11,939 nucleotides of DNA from an uncultured Cytophagaceae bacterium (GTDB lineage: Bacteria; Bacteroidota; Bacteroidia; Cytophagales; Spirosomataceae), in NCBI GenBank assembly GCA_938008575.1, contig CALLKB010000238.1, forward strand, positions 1-11,939, read 5' to 3'. Position numbers and translations under genes: made by a program. Positions 5,791-11,939 of the stretch are shown piece after piece. Below the pieces are notes generated by a model that saw only the letters and a program-made list of their open reading frames with translations, was not told the DNA's origin and made no database searches. How positions within the stretch are numbered: the first letter of the stretch is position 1; every line of letters starts with the position of its first letter.

Positions 5791-6741
5791 ATGATTACCA
5801 AAGACCTGTCGATTATTTGTGAACGCTTGAAACAAGGTGATTTAATAGGACTGCCTACGGAAACTGTTTATGGTTTGGCGGCAAATCTATTCAATTCCGA
5901 AGCCGTTTCTTCCATCTTTAGAACCAAAAATAGACCCACGACGAATCCGATTATTGTGCACGTCGCCTCTATTAGCCAAGCGCGCGCTTTAGTGAAGCGC
6001 TTTCCCGAGAAAGCCACCCTGCTAGCGAAGCATTTTTGGCCCGGACCCTTAACGATGATTCTTCCCAAAAATCAAACGGTCAGTGGGCTCGTTACCGCCG
6101 AGCAGGAAAATGTGGCCATTCGAATTCCGAATCACCAAACAGCACTTAGTCTTCTGAATCAATTGGACTTTCCATTGGTTGCCCCGAGTGCTAATCCCTT
6201 TAATCGGATTAGTCCAACCACAGCGGAACATGTTGAGTCTTATTTCCCGGCGATTTATACGCTAGACGGCGGGCCTTGTACTTCGGGTGTCGAATCCACT
6301 ATCGTAGGATTTGAAGGAGATGAAGTGGTATTACTCCGGCACGGAGCGATTTCCATTGAGTCCATTGAAGCCCAGGTTGGGCGTATATTAAACCGGACGG
6401 CGGCATCTGAACATGCATCACTTCCTGGCCAACATAAGAAACATTATGCCCCGACCTGTTCCTTGATTGTAACGTATGAACCCCTGTTTATGCTCAGCAC
6501 AGTCAAGCAAAAAAAGGTGGGAATTCTTTGGTTTAAATCCGTTCAAATTGAAAGCATTCATGTGGAGGTTAATCTCGTATTAGCCCCCTCAGGCGACCTA
6601 GCAGAAGCTGCCCAAAACTTATTTTCCGCGCTTCATACCTTAGATAAGATGGGTCTCGATTTAATTATTGTAGAGAGACTCCCCGCGCATGGACTTGGAA
6701 ACACCATCAACGATCGCTTAGACCGCGCCGCGACCCAATGA
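5791..6741 (+). CDS. sua5: L-threonylcarbamoyladenylate synthase (Sua5 type)
   Basis: Cytosolic enzyme of 316 residues making L-threonylcarbamoyl-AMP from threonine, bicarbonate and ATP, the first step of the tRNA t6A37 modification completed by the TsaD complex. The YrdC domain spans about residues 5-190: LPTETVYGLA (21-30), KNRPTTNPIIVHV (46-58), FWPGPLTMIL (82-91), VAIRIPNH (108-115), APSANPFNRISPT (131-143) and DGGPCTSGVEST (159-170). A conserved linker SLPGQHKKHYAP (210-221) leads to the smaller Sua5 domain, ending GLGNTINDRLDRAA. The ATG at 5791, four bases after DUF6671, fits the family start; an in-frame ATG at 5749 would lie inside DUF6671. The stop overlaps the dihydroorotase start (ATGA). 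It uses bicarbonate directly, which ties it to the upstream transporter. Confidence 0.93.
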   Translation: MITKDLSIICERLKQGDLIGLPTETVYGLAANLFNSEAVSSIFRTKNRPTTNPIIVHVASISQARALVKRFPEKATLLAKHFWPGPLTMILPKNQTVSGLVTAEQENVAIRIPNHQTALSLLNQLDFPLVAPSANPFNRISPTTAEHVESYFPAIYTLDGGPCTSGVESTIVGFEGDEVVLLRHGAISIESIEAQVGRILNRTAASEHASLPGQHKKHYAPTCSLIVTYEPLFMLSTVKQKKVGILWFKSVQIESIHVEVNLVLAPSGDLAEAAQNLFSALHTLDKMGLDLIIVERLPAHGLGNTINDRLDRAATQ

Positions 6742-8078
6742 AAAAATACCTAATCACAAATGCTCTGTTAATTAACGAAGGGCAAACCAAACCCAGCGAT
6801 GTGCTCATCGCTGGCGAGCGAATCGAACGCATCGGAAACGAGATCTCTGATGCGAACGCGCAGGTAATTGATTTTCAAGGGAATTACTTGATTCCCGGAA
6901 TGATCGACGATCAAGTCCATTTTCGAGATCCAGGATTAACGTACAAAGCGGATATCCATACGGAATCCAAAGCCGCCGTGGCCGGAGGAATTACCTCTTT
7001 TATGGATATGCCGAACACGATTCCGAATACCTTGACGCGCGCCTTGTTGGAAGAAAAATACCAACTAGCCGCTCAAAAATCTTTGGCTAATTATTCTTTT
7101 TTCATGGGGGTTACCGCCTCGAATCTGGAGGAAGCACTGCGCGTAGATAATGAATCGGTTTGTGGGATTACCGACGATGGTCTCTACCTAGAAAAGCAAG
7201 AGATTTTGGCCAATAACCCTGAATACCTTGAAAAATTATTTTCCCGAGCGGAAACCTTGGTGGCCTTGCATAGCGAAGATGATTCCGTGATACGGAGAAA
7301 TTTACAGCAATACCAACAAGCCTACGGCGATCAAATTCCTATTGCACTTCATCCGGCTATTCGTAGTTCCGAGGCTTGTGAAACAGCTACCCGAAGGGTT
7401 TTGGACATTCAAAAAAAATACAACAACCGCCTGCATTTTTTTCATATATCGACAGCCGCGGAAGCGAAATTATTTAGTCCTGAACCCATTGAAAAAAAGC
7501 GCGTCACAGCAGAGGCTTGCATTCATCATCTGTGTTTTACCGATGCGGATTACGAAAACGTAGGAAGTAAAATCATGTGGAATCCATCCGTTAAGTCGGA
7601 GGAGGACCGCGTCGAATTATTGAAAGCTTTGCAGGATGGGCGATTGGATATTATTGCCACAGATCATGCGCCACATAGTCTCGAAGAAAAGACAGGAAAT
7701 TACCTGCAAATCAAATCCGGTGCACCCATGGTCCAACATGCTATATTGATGCTTTTGGAACTCGTGGGTCGGGGGGAATTAGCACTAACGACATTGGTCG
7801 ATAAAACGAGTCACCGCGTTGCCGACTGCTATAAAATGGTCGATCGAGGCTATATCCGAGAAGGGTATTTTGCAGATCTTGTTGAAGTCGCTCCATCAGC
7901 CCCTTGGGAAGTAAAAACTCAATCGCTCCTTTATAAATGTGGGTGGTCACCAGCGGTGGGACGAAGATTCTCACATCAAATTAAACGCACTTTTGTCAGT
8001 GGGAACCTGTGTTTTCAAGATGGGAAATTCACGAATGGGCAGACAGGGAAAAGATTACAATTTCACAAAATTAGATAA
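6738..8078 (+). CDS. pyrC: Dihydroorotase
   Basis: Cytosolic amidohydrolase of 446 residues catalysing the reversible ring closure of N-carbamoyl-aspartate to dihydroorotate in pyrimidine synthesis. The N-terminal strand is followed by the metal motif IPGMIDDQVHFRDPG (52-66), AAVAGGITSFMDMPNT (79-94), TDDG (145-148), LHSEDD (177-182), FFHISTAAEA (234-243) and the catalytic IIATDHAPHSLEEK (305-318). The usual HxH pair reads Gln59-Val-His61, so one metal ligand is replaced; from memory this DDQVHF form is common in Bacteroidota dihydroorotases, and TDDG would be the alternative metal-site Asp region. The other residues (His61, Arg63, Asn93, His178, His236, Asp309) look intact. It overlaps sua5 by 4 bases and is 6 bases from bioD. 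An allantoinase or hydantoinase is less likely given the C-terminal LLYKCGWSP pattern. Confidence 0.92.
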   Translation: MKKYLITNALLINEGQTKPSDVLIAGERIERIGNEISDANAQVIDFQGNYLIPGMIDDQVHFRDPGLTYKADIHTESKAAVAGGITSFMDMPNTIPNTLTRALLEEKYQLAAQKSLANYSFFMGVTASNLEEALRVDNESVCGITDDGLYLEKQEILANNPEYLEKLFSRAETLVALHSEDDSVIRRNLQQYQQAYGDQIPIALHPAIRSSEACETATRRVLDIQKKYNNRLHFFHISTAAEAKLFSPEPIEKKRVTAEACIHHLCFTDADYENVGSKIMWNPSVKSEEDRVELLKALQDGRLDIIATDHAPHSLEEKTGNYLQIKSGAPMVQHAILMLLELVGRGELALTTLVDKTSHRVADCYKMVDRGYIREGYFADLVEVAPSAPWEVKTQSLLYKCGWSPAVGRRFSHQIKRTFVSGNLCFQDGKFTNGQTGKRLQFHKIR

Positions 8079-8084
8079 ACAACG

Positions 8085-8696
8085 ATGCAATTTTTTGTCA
8101 CAGGAATAGGAACTGAAATCGGGAAGACTGTTGTGTCTTCTATACTTACCGAATATTTACAAGCTGATTATTGGAAGCCGGTCCAATCGGGAGATTTGCA
8201 CCTAACCGATACCATGAAAGTACAAGCGCTTGTTTCAAATACGAAATCATACTTCCATCCGGAGAGGTACCGACTAAACGCGCCGCTTTCCCCACATGCC
8301 TCTGCGGCATTGGATGGGGTGCAAATCCAGCTTTCTGATTTTACTTTACCTCAGACGTCTAATCATCTAATTGTTGAGGGTGCTGGCGGACTCATGGTTC
8401 CATTGAATGATCAAGATCTGATGATTGACCTTATACAGCAGTTGGGAATTCCTGTCATACTCGTTTCGCGCAATTACCTAGGAAGCATCAATCACACGGT
8501 TTTATCCATCGAGGCTTTGCAGCGTCGGGAAATTCCTATAGCCGGAATTGTGATTAATGGAGAGCCCAATCCCGCGACGGAATCATTCATTGAATCCATG
8601 AGTGCTTTGCCTATACTGTTTCGAGTGGGGCAGTTCGCTGAAATTTCTAAAGAAGAAATTCAGCGGTTTACTCAATCATTGAAATGCTTTTTTTAA
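8085..8696 (+). CDS. bioD: Dethiobiotin synthetase
   Basis: Cytosolic ATP-dependent enzyme of 203 residues that inserts CO2 between the two amines of 7,8-diaminopelargonate to close the ureido ring of dethiobiotin, the penultimate step of biotin synthesis. Visible motifs are the P-loop TGIGTEIGKT (6-15), KPVQSG (31-36) with the CO2/carbamate-site lysine, RLNAPLSPHASA (63-74), VEGAGGLMVPL (97-107) and RNYLGSINHT (129-138). Length is slightly short of the typical 220-240. Other biotin genes are not in the window; it is the last gene of the bicarbonate-transporter operon. Its stop shares bases with the stop of the convergent reductase gene, and no clear terminator lies between them. Confidence 0.93.
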   Translation: MQFFVTGIGTEIGKTVVSSILTEYLQADYWKPVQSGDLHLTDTMKVQALVSNTKSYFHPERYRLNAPLSPHASAALDGVQIQLSDFTLPQTSNHLIVEGAGGLMVPLNDQDLMIDLIQQLGIPVILVSRNYLGSINHTVLSIEALQRREIPIAGIVINGEPNPATESFIESMSALPILFRVGQFAEISKEEIQRFTQSLKCFF

Positions 8697-9238
8697 TGTT
8701 CAGCCGTTGTTCGCTCAAACACCTGTTGGACCAATCCATTCGCATAGGTTTTGGAACGGACACATCGAAAGTATATGGGGTTCGTTAAAGCGCCAAAGAG
8801 TCGGACCCCATCACCGATCAGAACCGGAATGGTGGTGATGGTTAGGGTTCCAACTTTATCCGCTCGTAAAAAAGACTGAATGACTTGGCCGCCGTCGAGG
8901 TAAAAATGCTGAAAGCCTTTGGCCTGGATGAGGGTCTCTACTTCTGCTAAAGTTCCTCGCACGAGTTCTGCTTTGCCGGCCAATTCCGCGGGTATCTGGT
9001 TGAGCGTTTGGCTCCAAACAAAAACGGGTTTGGTATAAGGCCATTCCACTCCAAAACTCAAAACAGTTTCAAAACTTTTGCGACCCATCAAGATCACATC
9101 CACTTGGTCCATGAAAGCATAATACCCCATGTCATCTCCTTCCGGCATCGGAAAGGTGTCCAAGAACCCCACGCCACCTTGGGCATCAGCAATGTAGCCA
9201 TCGAGGCTTGTCGCAATAAAAACGTGGTGTTGTTTCAT
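8693..9238 (-). CDS. Dihydrofolate reductase / RibD C-terminal domain family protein
   Basis: Cytosolic putative NADPH-dependent reductase of 181 residues. It opens with HHVFIATSLDGYIADAQGG (4-22), the DHFR-fold start, followed by ILMGRKSFETVL (49-60), KPVFVWS (70-76), a glycine-containing cofactor turn FYLDGGQVIQSFL (112-124) and TITTIPVLIGDGVRLFG (133-149), all typical of the RibD_C family related to YwjB/YyaP. These proteins are not the housekeeping folate enzyme and most lack a known substrate. The start ATG at 9238 overlaps the VanZ stop by 4 bases (ATGA on the minus strand), so translation is probably coupled. The end overlaps the bioD stop in a convergent arrangement. Confidence 0.87.
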   Translation of the reverse strand: MKQHHVFIATSLDGYIADAQGGVGFLDTFPMPEGDDMGYYAFMDQVDVILMGRKSFETVLSFGVEWPYTKPVFVWSQTLNQIPAELAGKAELVRGTLAEVETLIQAKGFQHFYLDGGQVIQSFLRADKVGTLTITTIPVLIGDGVRLFGALTNPIYFRCVRSKTYANGLVQQVFERTTAEH

Positions 9239-9768
9239 TGGTGAGGCATTGGGTTCATGGGAACAGAATGACTAAGGTAATAAAGCAAAAGCCCGAGCAA
9301 AATAGTGGCAAACATAAGCGTGAATGCCTTTTGCCAGTTACCGGGTAATAGCGCGCTAAAATAATATCCTAAAATGAATCCAAGGCTATTCAATAAGACA
9401 TCGTCTATATCAAAAAATCCAATTTGGAATATATGCTGAATAATCTCGATACTTAAACTCGTACACAAAGCGAGCATGAAAATCGTGTTCCGACGAATAT
9501 CAGGGAATCCTGCAGGTATTAAAAATCCGATGGGTGCGAGTAACAGCAAATTTCCTGCAAGATTTAAGCCGACAATCAGCAAACCTTTATTACCCATGAA
9601 ATATGAAGCAATTGTTTTGAATGGAATCCAATTCGGATCTCCTGTTTGGGTCCCTCCAAAATAGAATCGCATGTGGCCGACAAGGATCATGTCCAAATCC
9701 TTGAAGACCACAAATTTGATTAAAAGCAGTAAATAGAACGCAATTAGCGTGCGCGTAAAAATCTTCAT
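9235..9768 (-). CDS. VanZ family membrane protein
   Basis: Integral membrane protein of 177 residues with four predicted helices: about 5-22, 61-86, 95-113 joined to a re-entrant part up to 140, and 147-165. VanZ-family marks are NWIPFKTI (46-53), NLAGNLLLLAPIGFLIP (69-85), SLSIEIIQ (104-111) and the acidic motif FDIDDVLLNSLGFILGY (119-135). VanZ proteins are linked to low-level teicoplanin resistance in enterococci, but most chromosomal members have no proven role; there is no other glycopeptide-resistance gene here. It is the upstream gene of a two-gene minus-strand unit with the reductase and divergent from the symporter operon. Confidence 0.88.
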   Translation of the reverse strand: MKIFTRTLIAFYLLLLIKFVVFKDLDMILVGHMRFYFGGTQTGDPNWIPFKTIASYFMGNKGLLIVGLNLAGNLLLLAPIGFLIPAGFPDIRRNTIFMLALCTSLSIEIIQHIFQIGFFDIDDVLLNSLGFILGYYFSALLPGNWQKAFTLMFATILLGLLLYYLSHSVPMNPMPHQ

Positions 9769-9800
9769 TGCATAAAATAAACGTTTTTAAAATTAGTATT

Positions 9801-9808
9801 AAAGCAAT
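9801..9808. repeat. Direct repeat of operator half AAAGCAAT (copy 1)
   Basis: AAAGCAAT occurs here and again at 9840-9847, 39 bases later, where it forms the left half of a perfect palindrome. The two copies flank the candidate -7 box of the symporter operon, as paired regulator sites often do. In A/T-rich sequence an eight-base repeat can arise by chance. Confidence 0.35.
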
Positions 9809-9824
9809 ATTAAATTGAATTTCT

Positions 9825-9832
9825 TAAGTTTG
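9825..9832 (+). promoter_or_regulatory. -7 box of the symporter/inositol oxygenase operon
   Basis: TAAGTTTG is an exact TAnnTTTG match 38 bases before the symporter start, which would give a leader of about 30 bases. No TTTG is found at the -33 position, which would suit a promoter that depends on an activator. Confidence 0.45.
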
Positions 9833-9840
9833 ATAAACCA

Positions 9841-9852
9841 AAGCAATTGCTT
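9841..9852. promoter_or_regulatory. Perfect palindrome, candidate operator
   Basis: AAGCAATTGCTT is a perfect 12-base palindrome starting 8 bases after the -7 box, so it lies at or just past the expected transcription start. That place suits a repressor site. It has no loop and is too short to act as an RNA hairpin terminator. The binding protein is unknown. Confidence 0.4.
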
Positions 9853-9870
9853 CGAACCTATTAAACTTTC

Positions 9871-11490
9871 ATGAAACAATTACAAAGCCTCGACTACGTC
9901 GTATTTCTTCTCTATTTTGTTTCTGTGACCTGCTATGGTTACTGGGTATATCAGCGAAAAAAGAAGGCAGAAATTAGTACCAAAGACTTTTTCCTTGCGG
10001 AAGGTTCCTTAACCTGGTGGGCGATTGGTGCATCTTTACTTGCTTCCAATATTTCTGCCGAACACTTCATCGGGATGTCCGGCTCTGGCTTCGCTATCGG
10101 TTTAGCCATCTCATCCTACGAATGGATGTCGGCAGCCGCCCTCGTCATCGTCGCTGTTTTCTTCGTCCCCATTTTCTTAAAAAATAAGATTTACACGATG
10201 CCACAGTTCTTGTCGCAACGCTATAATAATACGGTGGCGACGATTATGGCGGTTTTCTGGCTCTTGCTCTATGTGTTTGTGAACCTGACGTCCATCCTGT
10301 ATTTAGGTGCGTTGGCGATTGAAAGCATCACTTCAATTCCTTTTTTATATGCGATGATTGGACTCGCAATCTTCGCGATCTTCATTACCTTGGGTGGGAT
10401 GAAGGTGATCGGTTATACCGATTTCATTCAAGTAATTGTGTTGATTATCGGGGGATTGGTGGTGACTTATTTGGCCTTGGATATGGTTTCCGATCGCTTC
10501 AATAGTGGAGGTGTTTTTGGGGGATTGTTGGAATTGCGTTCGCAGGCCGACGACCATTTTCACATGATTTTTTCCGAGGGAGATAAGTATTATGATGCGC
10601 TTCCGGGCTTCGCAATTTTGTTTGGTGGGATGTGGATTAATAACCTGAATTATTGGGGTTGTAATCAATATATCGTTCAAAGGACGCTGGGTGCCGACTT
10701 GCCCACAGCTCGTTCTGGGATTTTGTTTGCGGCCTTTTTGAAATTACTGATGCCATTAATCTGTGTGATTCCGGGGATTGCGATGTATGTCCTTTACCAA
10801 AATGGGGCCTTCCAAAGCGAGATGGCCATTAATGGGATTATTAAACCCGATCACTCGTATCCGACCTTAATGAATCTATTGCCTGCTGGCCTTAAAGGCT
10901 TATCTTTTGCCGCATTAACCGCTGCGATCGTGGCCTCTTTGGCAGGGAAAAGCAATAGTATTTCCACGATTTTCAGCTTGGATATTTACAAAAAATCCTT
11001 GAACCCCAATGCCTCAGAAGCCCAAACCGTTTGGGTGGGTCGCATCGCGATTTGGGTATCTTTTGCCATCGCATTGTTGATTGCGCCGCAATTACGCCAA
11101 CTGGAGCAAGCGTATCAATTCATTCAAGAATATTCCAACTACCTGACGCCAGGTGCCTTTGCGCTATTCTCTTTGGGATTGTTTTGGAAAAGAACAACAT
11201 CTGCCGCCGCGATTGTTGCTGCGGTTGCTTCGATCCCACTCGTGGTTTTATTCAAGAATTTGCATACTTTTATCGGCGGAAATCCAATTCCATTTTTGAA
11301 TGTAACCATGTGGGTCTATTTGATTCTGGTTGCCATCATGGTCTTGATTTCTTTGGCAGATCGTTCTAGCATCGATAATCCGAAAGGCTTAGCAGTGGAA
11401 CGTGCCGACTTCACCGTCAGCGGCCAATTTGCGATTATTTCAATTTTAATTATGGGCATCGTATCGGCGCTTTATACTGTATTTTATTAA
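9871..11490 (+). CDS. Sodium/solute symporter, SGLT type, probable myo-inositol transporter
   Basis: Inner-membrane Na+-coupled symporter of 539 residues in the SSS (SLC5) family, with about 14 helices. Close likeness to Vibrio SGLT is seen in ASLLASNISAEHFIGMSGSG (residues 54-73), SYEWMSA (82-88), LGGMKVIGYTDFIQVIVL (174-191), LNYWGCNQYIVQRTLGA (259-275), AAFLKL (287-292) and FIQEYSNYLTPGAF (417-430). By recalled alignment with vSGLT, the sugar-contact residues Glu84, Ser87, Asn260, Lys291 and Gln419 are kept, while vSGLT Gln69 is His65, as in human SGLT1. The Na+-site region reads VASLAGKSNS (354-363). It is followed after 3 bases by myo-inositol oxygenase, so the likely substrate is myo-inositol; glucose, galactose or another polyol remain possible. 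Confidence 0.92.
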   Translation: MKQLQSLDYVVFLLYFVSVTCYGYWVYQRKKKAEISTKDFFLAEGSLTWWAIGASLLASNISAEHFIGMSGSGFAIGLAISSYEWMSAAALVIVAVFFVPIFLKNKIYTMPQFLSQRYNNTVATIMAVFWLLLYVFVNLTSILYLGALAIESITSIPFLYAMIGLAIFAIFITLGGMKVIGYTDFIQVIVLIIGGLVVTYLALDMVSDRFNSGGVFGGLLELRSQADDHFHMIFSEGDKYYDALPGFAILFGGMWINNLNYWGCNQYIVQRTLGADLPTARSGILFAAFLKLLMPLICVIPGIAMYVLYQNGAFQSEMAINGIIKPDHSYPTLMNLLPAGLKGLSFAALTAAIVASLAGKSNSISTIFSLDIYKKSLNPNASEAQTVWVGRIAIWVSFAIALLIAPQLRQLEQAYQFIQEYSNYLTPGAFALFSLGLFWKRTTSAAAIVAAVASIPLVVLFKNLHTFIGGNPIPFLNVTMWVYLILVAIMVLISLADRSSIDNPKGLAVERADFTVSGQFAIISILIMGIVSALYTVFY

Positions 11491-11493
11491 ATC

Positions 11494-11939
11494 ATGGAAA
11501 CAATTTCTAAAGACAAATCGGAATTTCGTAACTACGATCAAGGGGATATCACGGCGGCTGTCAAAGAGCATTACCGCAAGATGCGTTCGCGCCAGACTTA
11601 TGACTATGTGTTGCGCATGAAGAAAAAGTATTTGACCTTCGATCATCCCATGGATTTGTGGGAAATGATGGAGCGTTTAAATGTACTCGTGGATGTGTCT
11701 GATCCAGACTTGAATCTCCCAAACATCATTCACTTATTGCAATCGGCAGAAGGTTTACGCGCAGATGGCCGACCGGATTGGATGCAATTAGTGGGTTTAA
11801 TTCATGATTTAGGAAAAGCGATGTACTTGTTCGGATCGGATGAAGATGGAACTTCTCAAGCGGAGCAATGGGGCTTGGTGGGCGACGTGTTTGTGGTGGG
11901 TTGTAAACTTCCAGATTCATGTGTCTATCCGGAGTTCAA
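11494..11939 (+). CDS. Inositol oxygenase (MIOX), partial at right edge
   Basis: The frame is open from ATG 11494 to the window end, giving 148 codons of an enzyme that is usually about 280 residues. MIOX is a cytosolic di-iron oxygenase that cleaves myo-inositol with O2 to D-glucuronate. The N-terminal half fits throughout: RNYDQGD (12-18), VKEHYRKMRSRQTYDYV (23-39), DLWEMMERLNVLVDVSDPDL (54-73), the first metal ligand in IIHLLQSAEGLR (78-89), PDWMQLVGLIHDLGK (93-107) with the His-Asp pair at 103-104, and VVGCKLPDSCVYPEF near the edge. The remaining metal ligands (two His and one Asp) lie outside. The family is best known from eukaryotes but occurs in some Bacteroidota. It sits 3 bases after the symporter, clearly in one operon. 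Confidence 0.93.
   Translation, partial: METISKDKSEFRNYDQGDITAAVKEHYRKMRSRQTYDYVLRMKKKYLTFDHPMDLWEMMERLNVLVDVSDPDLNLPNIIHLLQSAEGLRADGRPDWMQLVGLIHDLGKAMYLFGSDEDGTSQAEQWGLVGDVFVVGCKLPDSCVYPEF

Noticed and set aside
8671..8694. Possible terminator of bioD (TCAATCATTGA then a T-run)
   Set aside because: The inverted repeat leaves no room for a loop, so a stable hairpin is not supported despite the seven T.
9235..9768. VanZ as part of a glycopeptide-resistance cluster
   Set aside because: No vanR/S/H/A/X-like genes are nearby, and VanZ-fold proteins are widespread in Bacteroidota without resistance roles.
10345..10680. Minus-strand open frame of 111 codons inside the symporter
   Set aside because: It is opposite conserved membrane helices, and its His/Asn/Ile-rich composition is typical of an antisense shadow.
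11031..11369. Plus-strand frame of 112 codons within the symporter
   Set aside because: It is an out-of-phase reading of conserved symporter codons, with no start context and no known domain.

Overview
The window looks like an ordinary chromosomal stretch of a Bacteroidota bacterium, most likely Cytophagales; the order is inferred from protein flavour only. The support is moderate GC, no Shine-Dalgarno sequences before the starts, several upstream matches to the Bacteroidota -7 box (TAnnTTTG), a lipoprotein signal ending C-S-K-D-D, and Bacteroidota-type dihydroorotase, VanZ and subclass B1 metallo-beta-lactamase proteins. I see no mobile element, tRNA, rRNA or CRISPR array, and no gene-free gap longer than about 180 bases.

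Layout from left to right. (1) 1-734, minus: membrane-anchored alpha/beta hydrolase cut by the window edge, divergent from (2) a B1 metallo-beta-lactamase at 822-1544. (3) 1546-2029, minus: a pterin-4a-carbinolamine dehydratase and a DUF4287 protein, convergent with the lactamase with one base between the stops. (4) 2208-2639: a stand-alone Rieske lipoprotein, followed by an A/T-rich hairpin and a strong GC hairpin. (5) 2798-3709, minus: a LysR-type regulator of the CbbR/CmpR kind, divergent from (6) a tight six-gene operon at 3788-8696: a 57-residue two-helix membrane protein, an SbtA-family sodium/bicarbonate transporter, a DUF6671 zinc-ribbon protein, L-threonylcarbamoyladenylate synthase (Sua5), dihydroorotase and dethiobiotin synthetase. 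(7) 8693-9768, minus: a DHFR/RibD-like reductase translationally coupled to a VanZ protein. (8) 9871 to the right edge: an SGLT-type sodium/solute symporter and the start of myo-inositol oxygenase, probably an inositol uptake and oxidation operon.

The main idea worth testing is the operon in (6). A bicarbonate importer sits with enzymes that use HCO3- or CO2 directly (Sua5, BioD) or act just after a bicarbonate-fixing step (dihydroorotase). It also carries a DUF6671 protein and a microprotein in the place where cyanobacteria have the PII-like SbtB. This suggests a heterotroph's inorganic-carbon supply module under a CbbR-like regulator. The gene identities and spacing are read from the sequence; the functional link is inference.
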